Assembly (NCBI RefSeq): GCF_002744175.1
Contig: NZ_NKHF01000024.1
Coordinates: 1 to 64,000, forward strand
From: Pseudoalteromonas piscicida
GTDB lineage: Bacteria; Pseudomonadota; Gammaproteobacteria; Enterobacterales; Alteromonadaceae
Direction of reading: 5' to 3'
DNA length: 64,000 bases
This document shows, in pieces, positions 17,213 to 26,143 of the stretch. Both the position numbers and the translations under genes were made by a program. The notes beneath the pieces were generated by a model, which was given only the letters and a program-made list of their open reading frames with translations, made no database searches and was not told the origin of the DNA. Positions within the stretch are counted from its first letter, which is position 1. The number at the start of each line of letters is the position of its first letter.

Positions 17213-19390
17213 ATGGAAATCAAAGTAAATTACCTCGACAATCTCAGAATTGATGCCAGATTTGACGACTTTTCTGTTATTGCGGACCAGCCAATTCGCT
17301 ATAAAGGCGATGGCTCAGCGCCAAGCCCATTCGACTACTTTCTCGCTTCTTCAGCGCTTTGTGCTGCTTACTTTGTAAAGGTGTATTGTAATGCGCGTGA
17401 CATTCCAACTGATGGAATTCGTGTGGCACAAAACAACATTGTTGATCCTGAAAACCGCTATAACCAAATTTTTAAAATTCAGGTTGAGTTACCAGAAAGC
17501 ATTTCTGAAAAAGACCGCCAAGGTATTTTGCGCTCAATTGACCGCTGTACTGTAAAAAAGGTTATCCAAACTGGGCCTGAATTCCAGGTCGAAGCGGTTG
17601 AAAGCATTGAAGATGATGCTCAGGCGATGTTGATGGTTGATACCGATGAAAGCGATAGCACTTTTATTCTAGGTAAAGACCTTCCGCTTGAACAAACTAT
17701 CGCGAACATGACAAAAATCTTGTCGGATTTAGGCATGAAGATTGAAGTGGCGTCATGGCGCAATATTGTACCACATGTTTGGTCATTGCATATTCGTGAC
17801 GCTGCCTCACCAATGTGTTTCACTAATGGTAAAGGGGCAACCAAAGAGAGTGCGCTTTGCTCTGCACTTGGCGAGTTTATTGAACGTTTAAACTGCAACT
17901 TCTTTTACAACGACCAATTCTTTGGCGAAGAAATTGCTAACGCTGAGTTTGTACATTACCCGAACGAGAAATGGTTTAAACCAGGTGCTGATGATGCGCT
18001 GCCTAACGAAATTTTAGACGATTACACTCGTGCAATTTATGACCCAGAAGGTGAGCTACGTGGCTCTCATCTTGTTGATACAAATTCTGGTAACACAGCA
18101 CGCGGTATTTGCTCTATTCCATACACTCGTCATTCAGACGGCGAAACAGTGTATTTTCCATCAAACCTAATAGAGAACTTATTCCTAAGCAATGGAATGA
18201 GTGCAGGCAATAACCTGTTTGAAGCGAAAGTACAGTGTTTATCTGAGATCTTTGAACGCGCGGTGAAAAAGCAAATCATCGAACAAGAAATCGTGCTCCC
18301 TGACGTACCTGAGTCTGTACTTGCAAAATATCCAGGTATTGTTGAGGGGATTAAGGGGCTTGAAGCGCAGGGGTTCCCTGTTGTGGTGAAAGATGCCTCG
18401 CTTGGCGGCCAGTTCCCAGTGATGTGTGTAACCTTAATGAACCCTAAAACGGGTGGTGTGTTTGCCTCTTTTGGTGCACATCCAAGTTTTGAAGTAGCAT
18501 TAGAGCGCAGTCTAACTGAACTGTTACAAGGCCGCAGTTTTGAAGGCTTAAACGATGTGCCAAAGCCAACGTTCAATAGCATGGCTGTTTCTGAACCTGA
18601 GAACTTTGTTGAACACTTTATCGATTCTACCGGCGTTATCTCATGGCGTTTCTTCAGTGCGAAGCATGACTATGAATTTGTGGAGTGGGACTTCACTGGC
18701 ACCAATGAAGAAGAATGCGATAAGCTATTTGGTATTCTCGAAGCATTAGGTAAAGAGGCCTATATTGCAGAGTTTACGGATTTAGGGATCGCGTGTCGTA
18801 TTTTAGTTCCGGGTTTCTCCGAAGTGTACCCTGCGGAAGATCTTATTTGGGATAACACTAATAAAGCATTGCAATATCGCGAAGATATTCTCAATATCCA
18901 TGCTCTAGACGATGAAGCATTAGCAAGTCTGGTTGAACGTTTGGAAGACAGCCAACTGGATAACTATATCGATATTATTACTCTTATTGGCGTTGAGTTT
19001 GACGAAAATACGGTGTGGGGCCAGCTCACGATCTTAGAGCTTAAGATTTTAATCTATCTAGCGCTTGGCGATATTGAAGCGGCTATTGATTTGGTTGAAA
19101 CCTTCTTGCAGTTTAACGACAATACTGTTGAGCGAGGCTTATTCTACCAAGCGATGCATGCCACACTTGAAGTCGCGTTGGATGAGGAACTAGAAATTGA
19201 AGATTACATTCATAACTTTACCCGCATGTTCTCTAAAGACGTGATGGATGCGGTTATTGGTTCAATTAATGGTGATGTAAAATTCTATGGTCTAACACCG
19301 ACAAACATGAAGTTAGAAGGTCTAGATAAGCACTTGCGCTTAATTGAGAGTTATAAGAAGCTTCATGCGGCACGAGGAAAGTTGGCTTAG
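17213..19390 (+). CDS. ycaO: OsmC / YcaO fusion protein
   Basis: A 725-residue protein from the ATG at 17213 (GGAA nearby; the ORF extends 54 bp upstream without a site). Residues 1-140 are an OsmC/Ohr-like domain (APSPFDYFLASSALCAAYF). Residues about 180-560 are a YcaO ATP-dependent cyclodehydratase-type domain with the ATP/Mg motif GKGATKESALCSALGEFIER near 206-225. The remaining 160 residues look like TPR helices. This is the E. coli YcaO type, linked to ribosomal protein S12 methylthiolation with RimO. It ends AARGKLA and lacks the PxPxP tail of azoline-forming YcaO enzymes. It has its own terminator, so its link to the neighbouring kinase operon is positional only. Confidence 0.9.
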   Translation: MEIKVNYLDNLRIDARFDDFSVIADQPIRYKGDGSAPSPFDYFLASSALCAAYFVKVYCNARDIPTDGIRVAQNNIVDPENRYNQIFKIQVELPESISEKDRQGILRSIDRCTVKKVIQTGPEFQVEAVESIEDDAQAMLMVDTDESDSTFILGKDLPLEQTIANMTKILSDLGMKIEVASWRNIVPHVWSLHIRDAASPMCFTNGKGATKESALCSALGEFIERLNCNFFYNDQFFGEEIANAEFVHYPNEKWFKPGADDALPNEILDDYTRAIYDPEGELRGSHLVDTNSGNTARGICSIPYTRHSDGETVYFPSNLIENLFLSNGMSAGNNLFEAKVQCLSEIFERAVKKQIIEQEIVLPDVPESVLAKYPGIVEGIKGLEAQGFPVVVKDASLGGQFPVMCVTLMNPKTGGVFASFGAHPSFEVALERSLTELLQGRSFEGLNDVPKPTFNSMAVSEPENFVEHFIDSTGVISWRFFSAKHDYEFVEWDFTGTNEEECDKLFGILEALGKEAYIAEFTDLGIACRILVPGFSEVYPAEDLIWDNTNKALQYREDILNIHALDDEALASLVERLEDSQLDNYIDIITLIGVEFDENTVWGQLTILELKILIYLALGDIEAAIDLVETFLQFNDNTVERGLFYQAMHATLEVALDEELEIEDYIHNFTRMFSKDVMDAVIGSINGDVKFYGLTPTNMKLEGLDKHLRLIESYKKLHAARGKLA

Positions 19391-19431
19391 AAAGCTTCTA
19401 CAAGTAGTAAATACTGTTTTGAAGTGAAAAT

Positions 19432-19455
19432 AGGGCCTAATATAGGCCCTTTCTT
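19432..19455 (+). terminator. intrinsic terminator after OsmC-YcaO
   Basis: Perfect eight-bp stem AGGGCCTA / TAGGCCCT with a three-base loop, followed by TTTCTT. Confidence 0.85.
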
Positions 19456-19472
19456 AATTATTTAACCTGAGC

Positions 19473-19662
19473 ATGGGATAAATAAAAAGTTAATTAATCA
19501 ACTAAAATGCATAAGCTCAAAATTGTATTATCACTCTAGCTAGAAGCTATTGCTTAATAAAAAGCAAATTAGTGCGTCAGTAGCCAGCCTAATGAATGCA
19601 AATTTAACGCCGTAGTAGGGTATAACAGCTCCTAGAGAGTAAGTTGTTATACCGAGTTCTGA
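19473..19662. repeat. dispersed repeat element B, copy 1 (diverged)
   Basis: Shares with 53256-53375 the blocks AATCAACTAA.ATGCATAAG, CTCTAGC, and TATAACAGC..CTAGAGAG followed by GTTGTTATACCGAGTTC. The copy here carries an extra 80 bp in its middle. It ends at the stop codon of the small protein gene at 19663. No gene is visible inside. Confidence 0.6.
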
Positions 19663-20124
19663 TTACTTAGTCTTAAGCTTTACAATTTCTTCTTTGATAT
19701 CAGCAAGGACCGACTCAAGCGCATTTTCGTAGCCGTCTTTTTTCTCAATTAGTGAAGCAATCGTATTTGCTTGTTCATCGCTTACGCCATACGCTTTTGC
19801 CGCGCCATCACGAATACCATTTTCGTTTGATACAAATACACTTCTCAGCGCTTCGTTTTGTACTAGGGCATCTAGTAGGTGTAAAACTGGAGCTGGGCTG
19901 TGGTGATCAGGGTTTACAACGACTTTTGATGGAGCAGCATGAGCATCAAGCTCAAGTTTGATTGCAGCCAAAAGAGATTGGCCGTCATCACTTTTTCTAA
20001 AAGCATCTTGTGTTTGCTCACTGATGTTAAACGCTTTGAAAAGTACATTTTCATTGTTAATAAAGCTATTTAACATTGCTTTATTGCTCGTAATTTCACT
20101 AAGAAGTTTAAGTAAGTTACTCAT
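19663..20124 (-). CDS. small protein of two tandem helical modules (LigA / NHLP-leader-like)
   Basis: 153 residues, no signal peptide, acidic. It is an internal duplication. Residues about 5-42 read LLSEITSNKAMLNSFINNEN ... AFNISEQTQDAF, and about 82-122 read LLDALVQNEALRSVFVSNEN ... AYGVSDEQANTI. The module resembles the short LigA-type or Nif11/NHLP-leader helices used as recognition domains, in which L..L..D...F..dP...L...gls.ee is common. There is no Cys/Ser/Thr-rich core after it, so it is not an obvious peptide precursor. It is the last of three tightly packed genes (gap of 9 bp), so it may be a substrate or partner of the kinase or dioxygenase. This role is inference. Confidence 0.6.
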   Translation of the reverse strand: MSNLLKLLSEITSNKAMLNSFINNENVLFKAFNISEQTQDAFRKSDDGQSLLAAIKLELDAHAAPSKVVVNPDHHSPAPVLHLLDALVQNEALRSVFVSNENGIRDGAAKAYGVSDEQANTIASLIEKKDGYENALESVLADIKEEIVKLKTK

Positions 20125-20133
20125 CTTTTTTCC

Positions 20134-20790
20134 TTATCTGAGAATGAATTCAATAGACCAAGCTATTGAGTTTGTGTGGTTTATGGTTAGACAGTGCATA
20201 AGTCGTGTATTAAAAATAAATAAGTCTTTTGGCTCTACTAGTAGAGACTGTTTGTTTTCAATATATCTTTCAACGATACTTGTTTTCACTTTTATAAAGT
20301 GGCCCATATGGCTATGAGGAAAATTACCAAGTTCATGAGTATTAGGGATCAGTTCAAAGTTGCAGGCTCGCTCTTCGGTGATAGGAAGCCAGCAATGAGG
20401 GTAGCCGTGGGGGATTTCTTGTTCTGGACCATCCTGATGAAAGCCCGTAAAGCCCTTGATCAGACTCTCTGGGTACCAAGCTAATAGGGTTGCATCTTTT
20501 TCTATTATGTAGTCATCACGATAGATCTCTCTAATAATATGATCTATTTTAGTTTTTGTTTTATCTTCTATATAGTTTAACAGGTCGTTGGATTTATATC
20601 CTCTTGGGCTGTAGGAATTAAATTTAGCATTATCAACTTCATGCAGTTTAGCTAATTCTTCAATGTTATAACTTAAGCCCTCACTCTCTTTAATGATATT
20701 CTTTGCGATTACTTTTAATTCATCGAATTCATCGTCATTAAAGAAGTTTTTAATATGTATATAACCGTTCTTTGCATAGCTATGCTTCAT
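20134..20790 (-). CDS. Fe(II)/2OG dioxygenase-like protein (PhyH type), small
   Basis: 218 residues with the PhyH layout: YAKNGYIHIKNFFNDDEFDEL at the start, the metal motif H118-Q-D120 in GFTGFHQDGPE, and H199 in NTRLMHCLTINH. The three iron ligands are present. The usual 2-oxoglutarate-binding arginine about ten residues after the last His is not seen: the sequence there is NSIAWSIEF, and the only later Arg is the last residue. Co-substrate binding may therefore differ. It overlaps the upstream kinase gene by 11 bp and is followed after 9 bp by the small duplicated-module protein, so the three act as a unit. The target could be a protein side chain or a small molecule. Confidence 0.75.
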   Translation of the reverse strand: MKHSYAKNGYIHIKNFFNDDEFDELKVIAKNIIKESEGLSYNIEELAKLHEVDNAKFNSYSPRGYKSNDLLNYIEDKTKTKIDHIIREIYRDDYIIEKDATLLAWYPESLIKGFTGFHQDGPEQEIPHGYPHCWLPITEERACNFELIPNTHELGNFPHSHMGHFIKVKTSIVERYIENKQSLLVEPKDLFIFNTRLMHCLTINHTNSIAWSIEFILR

Positions 20791-23700
20791 GATTTAACTC
20801 CTGTTCAAAGCAGTTTAACTTTCCTTGCATCACTTTTTCATTAGACTCACGACACCAAGTTAATGCCTTATTTAAAATCTCTTTCGCTTTTATTCGCTTG
20901 TTACGGTTAGCTAAAATATCCACATACATACACATGTATAGACTCAACCATTGAGTTTGTCCTGTGTCTAATAACACCTTGATAGCCTTTTCTAGGCTTT
21001 CTTCATCTTGAGAAATAAAAGCATGTGGTATATCTAGGTACATGGAAAAATGGGCCAAGTCAGGGTGCTTACCAAGTAATGCCGACATTTGCTCAGTACA
21101 GTTTGAAATAAAGCATTTATCACTTAATAAATATCCACAGATTGCACCGTAACCAAGCGACATGAGTTCACTAATTGGGCTTTGAGCATTTTTACTGATA
21201 GCTATTGCTATTTCTATTGATGTCTTTGCCATAGAATTATTAGTGGCAGCTTCTTGCGCAGCCTTTATCATATAGAGAAAGGTTTTGCTTGAAAAACCAT
21301 ACTCAAGCGGTGACTGGTCGACAAAGTGACCACCATCGTACTGAAAAATAGCGAGCGCTTTGTTGATAAATTGCTCGCACTCTTTTATTTTGCCATCAAG
21401 CAGGTAACAGTTTGCAACCTGAACATACGAGACTAGTTTTTGGTCATCTGAATAGTTTAGGATGTTTGCATTATTTTCCTCAGATAAAGCTAGGCTCAAT
21501 GCTTTTTCCCGATTAGAGGTCATATGGTAGTAAGTCATTATTGACCAGTTAATGTGGTGGATGTAATGAGTTAGCTCATTGGGTATCGCCCCCTCATTAA
21601 CATTAGCTAAAAGTGCTTGATTATAAGAAGATAATGACAATATTTCAGCGCTACCAGAACCTTCAAGTGCAACAAGACAACTGATTTTAAGACAGTTGAT
21701 TTTTATAAATAGTAAAAAGTTAGCCTCAATATCTCTTTGAGAAACTTTTACGTTACATCTCTGCAGCAATTCATAAGCGAGTTTGTAAGAGCCGATACTT
21801 GAATATGACTGGGCAATTTTATACCCATATTCGGCGCTCCGAACATATTGTTCAGATGAACTATAATGGTTGTAAAGCTCGGATATATATTCATCGGCGT
21901 CATACAAGGCAATGATTTTTTCGGCGATATGAGCGTGATTCTGAACTTGATCTTTTTTTGCCAATGAATTGTAAGCGGCATCCCTTACTAAAGCGTGCTT
22001 GAAGATATAGCTATCGTTATCAACGCGACGTTGGTGCACAACGAGCTCATTTGCTATCAACTCATTTAAGTCATTTTGAATTTGGCTTTCGCTCAACGAA
22101 GACGTAGCTACTAGTAAAGCGTATTCAAACTCGCGGCCAATTGTTGCTGCCAGTTGCGCTGTTTCTTTGGCGTGACTAAGGTTATCAAGCTTTTGTTGTA
22201 GGGATTCCCTTAAGCTAGTAGGTACTTGGTCAAGTTTCTCTGGCGATAAAAAGTCGATAACCCCGCCTTTATCGCCTACTAGTGCTTTTTGTTTTAGCAT
22301 ATTAACAAGCTCTTCAATAAATAGCGGAATACCGTCTGTGCGACCAGTCAGTACTTTTAGCACTTGCTCAGAAACTTGCCTACCATCAAACAAGTTAATA
22401 ATAAAATCTTCAGTGGCTTTTTCAGCTAGCTTTTTCAGGCATACATCTACTAAGGTAAGATCTTGTAGTTGACTTGGTACATCTTGTCTTGAGGTGCTAA
22501 GTAGTACATTTCCAGACCCTAATAGGCTGGCAAAGTGATGCAAAAACTCTAATGTGGTGCTATCAGCCCAATGAATGTCTTCGATAATGTAGAGCTTAAA
22601 CTTATTGATCCCATGACGATTAGAGAGCAGAAGAGCACCGAGTCCCTTAAATAGCATCTGCTTTTGTACATCCGGTGCTAATGCCGAGGGCTGCATGTCA
22701 TCACTGAGCGGTATATTAAGCCACACGAGCAGCACCGGAAGCACTTGTTCTATTTCCTGCTCACAAACTTGGCTCGACAGCACATAGTTAAATATATTTC
22801 GCGCTGAGTGTGAGTCGAGTTGCTCGGTATTAAAAAGATAGCGGATCAATGTAAGTATTGGGTACAGAGCATTGTTCTGGTGTTCAGGTAAACATTGGGC
22901 AACTAAATGCTGATATTCGGGAGCATTAACTCGAATTTCTTGTAATAACCTAGATTTACCTATACCAGCTTCCCCATGAATGTGGGCGATACGGGTTGTG
23001 TCAGCTGTTTCACCGTTGAGCAGCGAAAGTGTCTGTTCAAGTTCTGCATGTCGGCCAATGAGCTCGTGATGGTTCTTGGTTCCTCGCATAAAGCCAAATG
23101 CTTCAACACGACGTTCGCCTTGTAAGTTATAGACGGAAGTTAATTCGAATAATGGGCCGATCTGTAATTGACCATATAGGTTAAATTCTGAGAATGGATC
23201 AAGAAGCGAGCGACATTCTGCGCTACACAATATTTGCCTTTCGCCCGCTTCACGGGAAAGCGCAGCGGCAATATTTGCATGGTGTCCTTCAGGAACTGCA
23301 TTGGCATAAGTAATAAACACACCAGTATGAATACCAATATGTGCGTTAAGCGACACTCTGTGGGCTTCTTGCATTAGCGCGTTACGTTTAGCAAGTTCGC
23401 TTATCATTTCGAGCGCAGTACGGGCAGATAACCTAGCGTCGTTATCACTGCTAACTGGATAGCCAAAGTAAAACAAACTGGTATCGGCTAAATTGCCAAC
23501 GTGATATGCACCATAACGAGTCGCTATGTCTATAAAGTGGTTGCGCTGGGACTTATAAACGGTGTCGATGACATCTAAGTCTTTTTCGTTGTTGTCGAGT
23601 GCTTTAACACTTAATCTAACCGCTAACACCGTGAGTTGTTTTCGTTCGGTAAGTGCCGTGTATTCTTGAATCGCGCGATGATTTGGATCATCGTCACGGA

Positions 23701-24646
23701 TCATTACCGTGGTTTCATCATACCCATGTTGCGCCTTGACGTCGGTTAGCACGCCGACTAGATTTGACACGTTCATACGGGCAAGTTCAGAAAAGGCTTC
23801 GGTGGCAGTGATGACACGCTCTAGTGCGCTTTTATTCAGTACTCGCCTAAGTAACCCTGCCAGTGGGTGCCCCAACAGCGCACTTGGAATTGGAATATGT
23901 ACATCACTTAATTGCTTATGGTAAATAGAAGCGACACTCGTACCTGTTACCGCTGGCACACCGGTTAAGCACTCCAAAAATACTAAACCCCAAACATACA
24001 GATCGGACTTTTCTGAGGCAGGCTCACCACGCAACTGTTCAGGTGCGCTATATGACGGTGTCCCTAGCGTTTCTTGGGTGAGTGTGATGGTTTCAAAATC
24101 ATGCTGGCGGCTTTCTTGGGCTAAAGTACCAATACCAAAATCGAGTATTTTGGCATAGGTTTTGGCACCCGACTGGCTGAGCATGATATTGGTTGGTTTG
24201 ATATCTCGGTGAATAATACCTTGTTGGTGTGCATGAATAAGCGCGTCTAACACTTGCAACATGATGTCTGTTGCATAGACAGAATCAATCGCCCCATTTT
24301 GGCTCAAATAGTCTCTAAGTGTTTGGCCTTCAACATACTCAAATACTCCAAACATTAAATTTTCATTTAATTGCCCTTTATCTAACAATCGTACGATATT
24401 CGGATGGTTTAATTGGCTGCAAAGTAGGGTTTCGCGATTGAAACGCTCTGCATATCTCTGCTTTTTTGTCGCTTCTAATTGTGGTTCTATCGCCAAGAAT
24501 TTCAGTGCAACGATTTGACCAGTGTTCAGTTGGCGTGCTTTAAACACTTTACCGAACCCACCTTCTCCAATTTTTTCAAGTAGTTGGTATTTGTCAGATT
24601 CAAAAGTATCGACAATATGGCTATCCGAAAATTGTGTCAGAGACAT
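20780..24646 (-). CDS. Ser/Thr kinase / degenerate class III cyclase / AAA-type ATPase / TPR protein (TOMM kinase-cyclase type)
   Basis: A 1288-residue cytoplasmic multidomain protein. The kinase spans about 20-290 and has all key residues: G27-E-G-G-F-G32, K49, H146-R-D148, D169-F-G171. Residues 335-510 are a class III nucleotide cyclase-like domain, but the first metal Asp is R344 and the catalytic Arg of the NxAAR motif is A462. D388 and N458 remain, so cyclase activity is unlikely. Residues about 525-800 are an ATPase with Walker A GEAGIGKS (558-565) and Walker B LYIIED (685-690). The rest is TPR-like. This architecture is that of TIGR03903, 'TOMM system kinase/cyclase fusion protein', described near thiazole/oxazole peptide genes. 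Here no such precursor is apparent. First gene of a three-gene leftward operon. Confidence 0.88.
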   Translation of the reverse strand: MSLTQFSDSHIVDTFESDKYQLLEKIGEGGFGKVFKARQLNTGQIVALKFLAIEPQLEATKKQRYAERFNRETLLCSQLNHPNIVRLLDKGQLNENLMFGVFEYVEGQTLRDYLSQNGAIDSVYATDIMLQVLDALIHAHQQGIIHRDIKPTNIMLSQSGAKTYAKILDFGIGTLAQESRQHDFETITLTQETLGTPSYSAPEQLRGEPASEKSDLYVWGLVFLECLTGVPAVTGTSVASIYHKQLSDVHIPIPSALLGHPLAGLLRRVLNKSALERVITATEAFSELARMNVSNLVGVLTDVKAQHGYDETTVMIRDDDPNHRAIQEYTALTERKQLTVLAVRLSVKALDNNEKDLDVIDTVYKSQRNHFIDIATRYGAYHVGNLADTSLFYFGYPVSSDNDARLSARTALEMISELAKRNALMQEAHRVSLNAHIGIHTGVFITYANAVPEGHHANIAAALSREAGERQILCSAECRSLLDPFSEFNLYGQLQIGPLFELTSVYNLQGERRVEAFGFMRGTKNHHELIGRHAELEQTLSLLNGETADTTRIAHIHGEAGIGKSRLLQEIRVNAPEYQHLVAQCLPEHQNNALYPILTLIRYLFNTEQLDSHSARNIFNYVLSSQVCEQEIEQVLPVLLVWLNIPLSDDMQPSALAPDVQKQMLFKGLGALLLSNRHGINKFKLYIIEDIHWADSTTLEFLHHFASLLGSGNVLLSTSRQDVPSQLQDLTLVDVCLKKLAEKATEDFIINLFDGRQVSEQVLKVLTGRTDGIPLFIEELVNMLKQKALVGDKGGVIDFLSPEKLDQVPTSLRESLQQKLDNLSHAKETAQLAATIGREFEYALLVATSSLSESQIQNDLNELIANELVVHQRRVDNDSYIFKHALVRDAAYNSLAKKDQVQNHAHIAEKIIALYDADEYISELYNHYSSSEQYVRSAEYGYKIAQSYSSIGSYKLAYELLQRCNVKVSQRDIEANFLLFIKINCLKISCLVALEGSGSAEILSLSSYNQALLANVNEGAIPNELTHYIHHINWSIMTYYHMTSNREKALSLALSEENNANILNYSDDQKLVSYVQVANCYLLDGKIKECEQFINKALAIFQYDGGHFVDQSPLEYGFSSKTFLYMIKAAQEAATNNSMAKTSIEIAIAISKNAQSPISELMSLGYGAICGYLLSDKCFISNCTEQMSALLGKHPDLAHFSMYLDIPHAFISQDEESLEKAIKVLLDTGQTQWLSLYMCMYVDILANRNKRIKAKEILNKALTWCRESNEKVMQGKLNCFEQELNHEA

Positions 24647-24914
24647 ATGATTACTATTTCTTATATTATGTTAATGATATAGGTTAATTGGAATGTAAAT
24701 ACTTGTCTAGCTTAAAGATTTTGATTGTTCAAAAAAACAAAACTTAACTGCTGCTATTTTGCACATTTAGTAGGTAGGTTAATCGGACTGTATTGCAAGA
24801 GCACGCGCTATAGGTTAAATCTCTATTACAAGGTGCTGTAATATAATGTAATTTCCTATTCTCCATATTTCTGGCATAATCTTATATAATAAAATAATAA
24901 TAAAGGCTAACCTC
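24647..24914. promoter_or_regulatory. divergent promoter region between the kinase operon and the NHL-protein operon
   Basis: 268 bp, AT-rich, with no credible gene. Both flanking operons must be transcribed from here. I see no clear operator or hairpin. Confidence 0.5.
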
Positions 24915-25643
24915 TTGAAACGTAGGACTTTCTTATCTTTGGGAACAGCAATTACTGCAACTTCCTTTATGCCGTTTAGTTGTTTCGCATCTGAGCAACC
25001 CCTTGATTTTACAATCCAAAATGCGCAAGTCACTAGGTTAAATCCAAACGTGCTGAGTACGCTTAACATCAAGTCACCAATAATGAGTATGGAGAGTCCG
25101 ACAGGAGAAAAAGTTAAGGTGTCCAGAAAAGCTAAGATCATTCGAAAGTATGAGTCGGGAATTTATGTTTACTTTGAACTAACGACTGTTATTCGTGTAT
25201 TTAGTTTGTCAGGGCAAGGGATGACAGATATTGAGTTACCCAAAGGGATAAAAGATGTCAAAGATTTCGCCATAGATTTCAATCTACAGCAGATATATTT
25301 GCTCACCCCGGGAAGTCATCAGATAGCTGTTGTTGATTTTTATGGCCGACAACTGGCAACCCTCGGTGAATTTGGGTACGAGCTAGAATCACAATTGAAT
25401 GGCCCTAAGAGTATTACGGTAGATGACCGAAGCCGACTACACGTAGTTGATGCAAGCGGCAATCGCGTTAAGGTCTTCGACAATAATGGCGCTTTTTCAT
25501 ACTCGTATGGTGGTAGTCGTGTGATAAAGAGAAAGTTTAATAATATCGATGGTTATCAAGATATTACACTAACAGGTGGAAAGCTTGGAGATAGACGTTG
25601 GGTGTTAGATAAAAAAACCAATAAATTGCTAGCGCTGAACTAA
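24915..25643 (+). CDS. exported NHL-repeat / beta-propeller-like protein with Tat-type signal
   Basis: A 242-residue protein from a TTG start with AAGG ten bases before it. The N-terminus MKRRTFLSLG then a hydrophobic run ending in CFASE fits a twin-arginine signal (RRTFL). The mature part has propeller-blade repeats: KDFAIDFNLQQIYLLTPGSHQIAVVD, then LNGPKSITVDDRSRLHVVDASGNRVKVFD. The latter is an NHL repeat. Two or three blades are visible, too few for a closed propeller, so it may oligomerise or be a degenerate member. It is divergent from the kinase operon and leads a rightward cluster. A ligand-binding role is possible, but function is unknown. Confidence 0.65.
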   Translation: MKRRTFLSLGTAITATSFMPFSCFASEQPLDFTIQNAQVTRLNPNVLSTLNIKSPIMSMESPTGEKVKVSRKAKIIRKYESGIYVYFELTTVIRVFSLSGQGMTDIELPKGIKDVKDFAIDFNLQQIYLLTPGSHQIAVVDFYGRQLATLGEFGYELESQLNGPKSITVDDRSRLHVVDASGNRVKVFDNNGAFSYSYGGSRVIKRKFNNIDGYQDITLTGGKLGDRRWVLDKKTNKLLALN

Positions 25644-25700
25644 AACTGAACTAAACTCATTAATTAGAAGGTGAGTTAGTGATTTATACCTCCTTTTTAC

Positions 25701-26114
25701 ATGAGAACTAATACTAAGGATTTAGGAGTGCAACATTCTATGGAAAAGCAGCTGTTTTCTGAAGAGTCCAAACTCGACTTCGCTGATCCGCAAATCGATG
25801 ATTTATTAAAGCATTCAATCAGAACGCAACTCGAGTCAATGCTAAAGGCTCAGCTTACCACGAGCGAGCGAAAAGCCGTGTTACAGAAGAGTTTTGTTGA
25901 CGCCATTAGTTTAGTGTTGGCAGACACAAAAGTCGCGCACCTAGAGTTAGTTAACGCCTTCGAAACTATGTATGACTGTGCAGTTCAATCCATGGCACAA
26001 GCTAAGTTAAGTCAAGAACTGCTGACCAAGCAGTACATTTCACCGACTGGTTTAATCATGTCTCCTCACAACTGTAAACATACGATTAAAGATGTTTATC
26101 GTATCAAAGGGTAG
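25701..26114 (+). CDS. unknown small protein in the NHL/methyltransferase cluster
   Basis: 137 residues, soluble, mostly helical, with no domain I recognise. There are two possible starts: ATG at 25701, or ATG at 25740 (SMEKQLFSE), which has AGGAG upstream, though at a long distance. The C-terminal TGLIMSPHNCKHTIKDVYRIKG is less helical and contains a His/Cys motif. It lies 57 bp after the NHL-protein gene and 29 bp before the methyltransferase-like gene. It could be a substrate or partner of either enzyme downstream, but nothing in the sequence proves it. Confidence 0.5.
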   Translation: MRTNTKDLGVQHSMEKQLFSEESKLDFADPQIDDLLKHSIRTQLESMLKAQLTTSERKAVLQKSFVDAISLVLADTKVAHLELVNAFETMYDCAVQSMAQAKLSQELLTKQYISPTGLIMSPHNCKHTIKDVYRIKG

Positions 26115-26143
26115 CGCGCGGTGTTGATCAAGCAATCCGTGGG

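Noticed and set aside
17213..19390. OsmC-YcaO as a TOMM cyclodehydratase that works with the kinase/cyclase operon
   Set aside because: It is of the E. coli YcaO type, lacks the PxPxP C-terminus, has its own terminator and runs in the opposite direction to the kinase operon.
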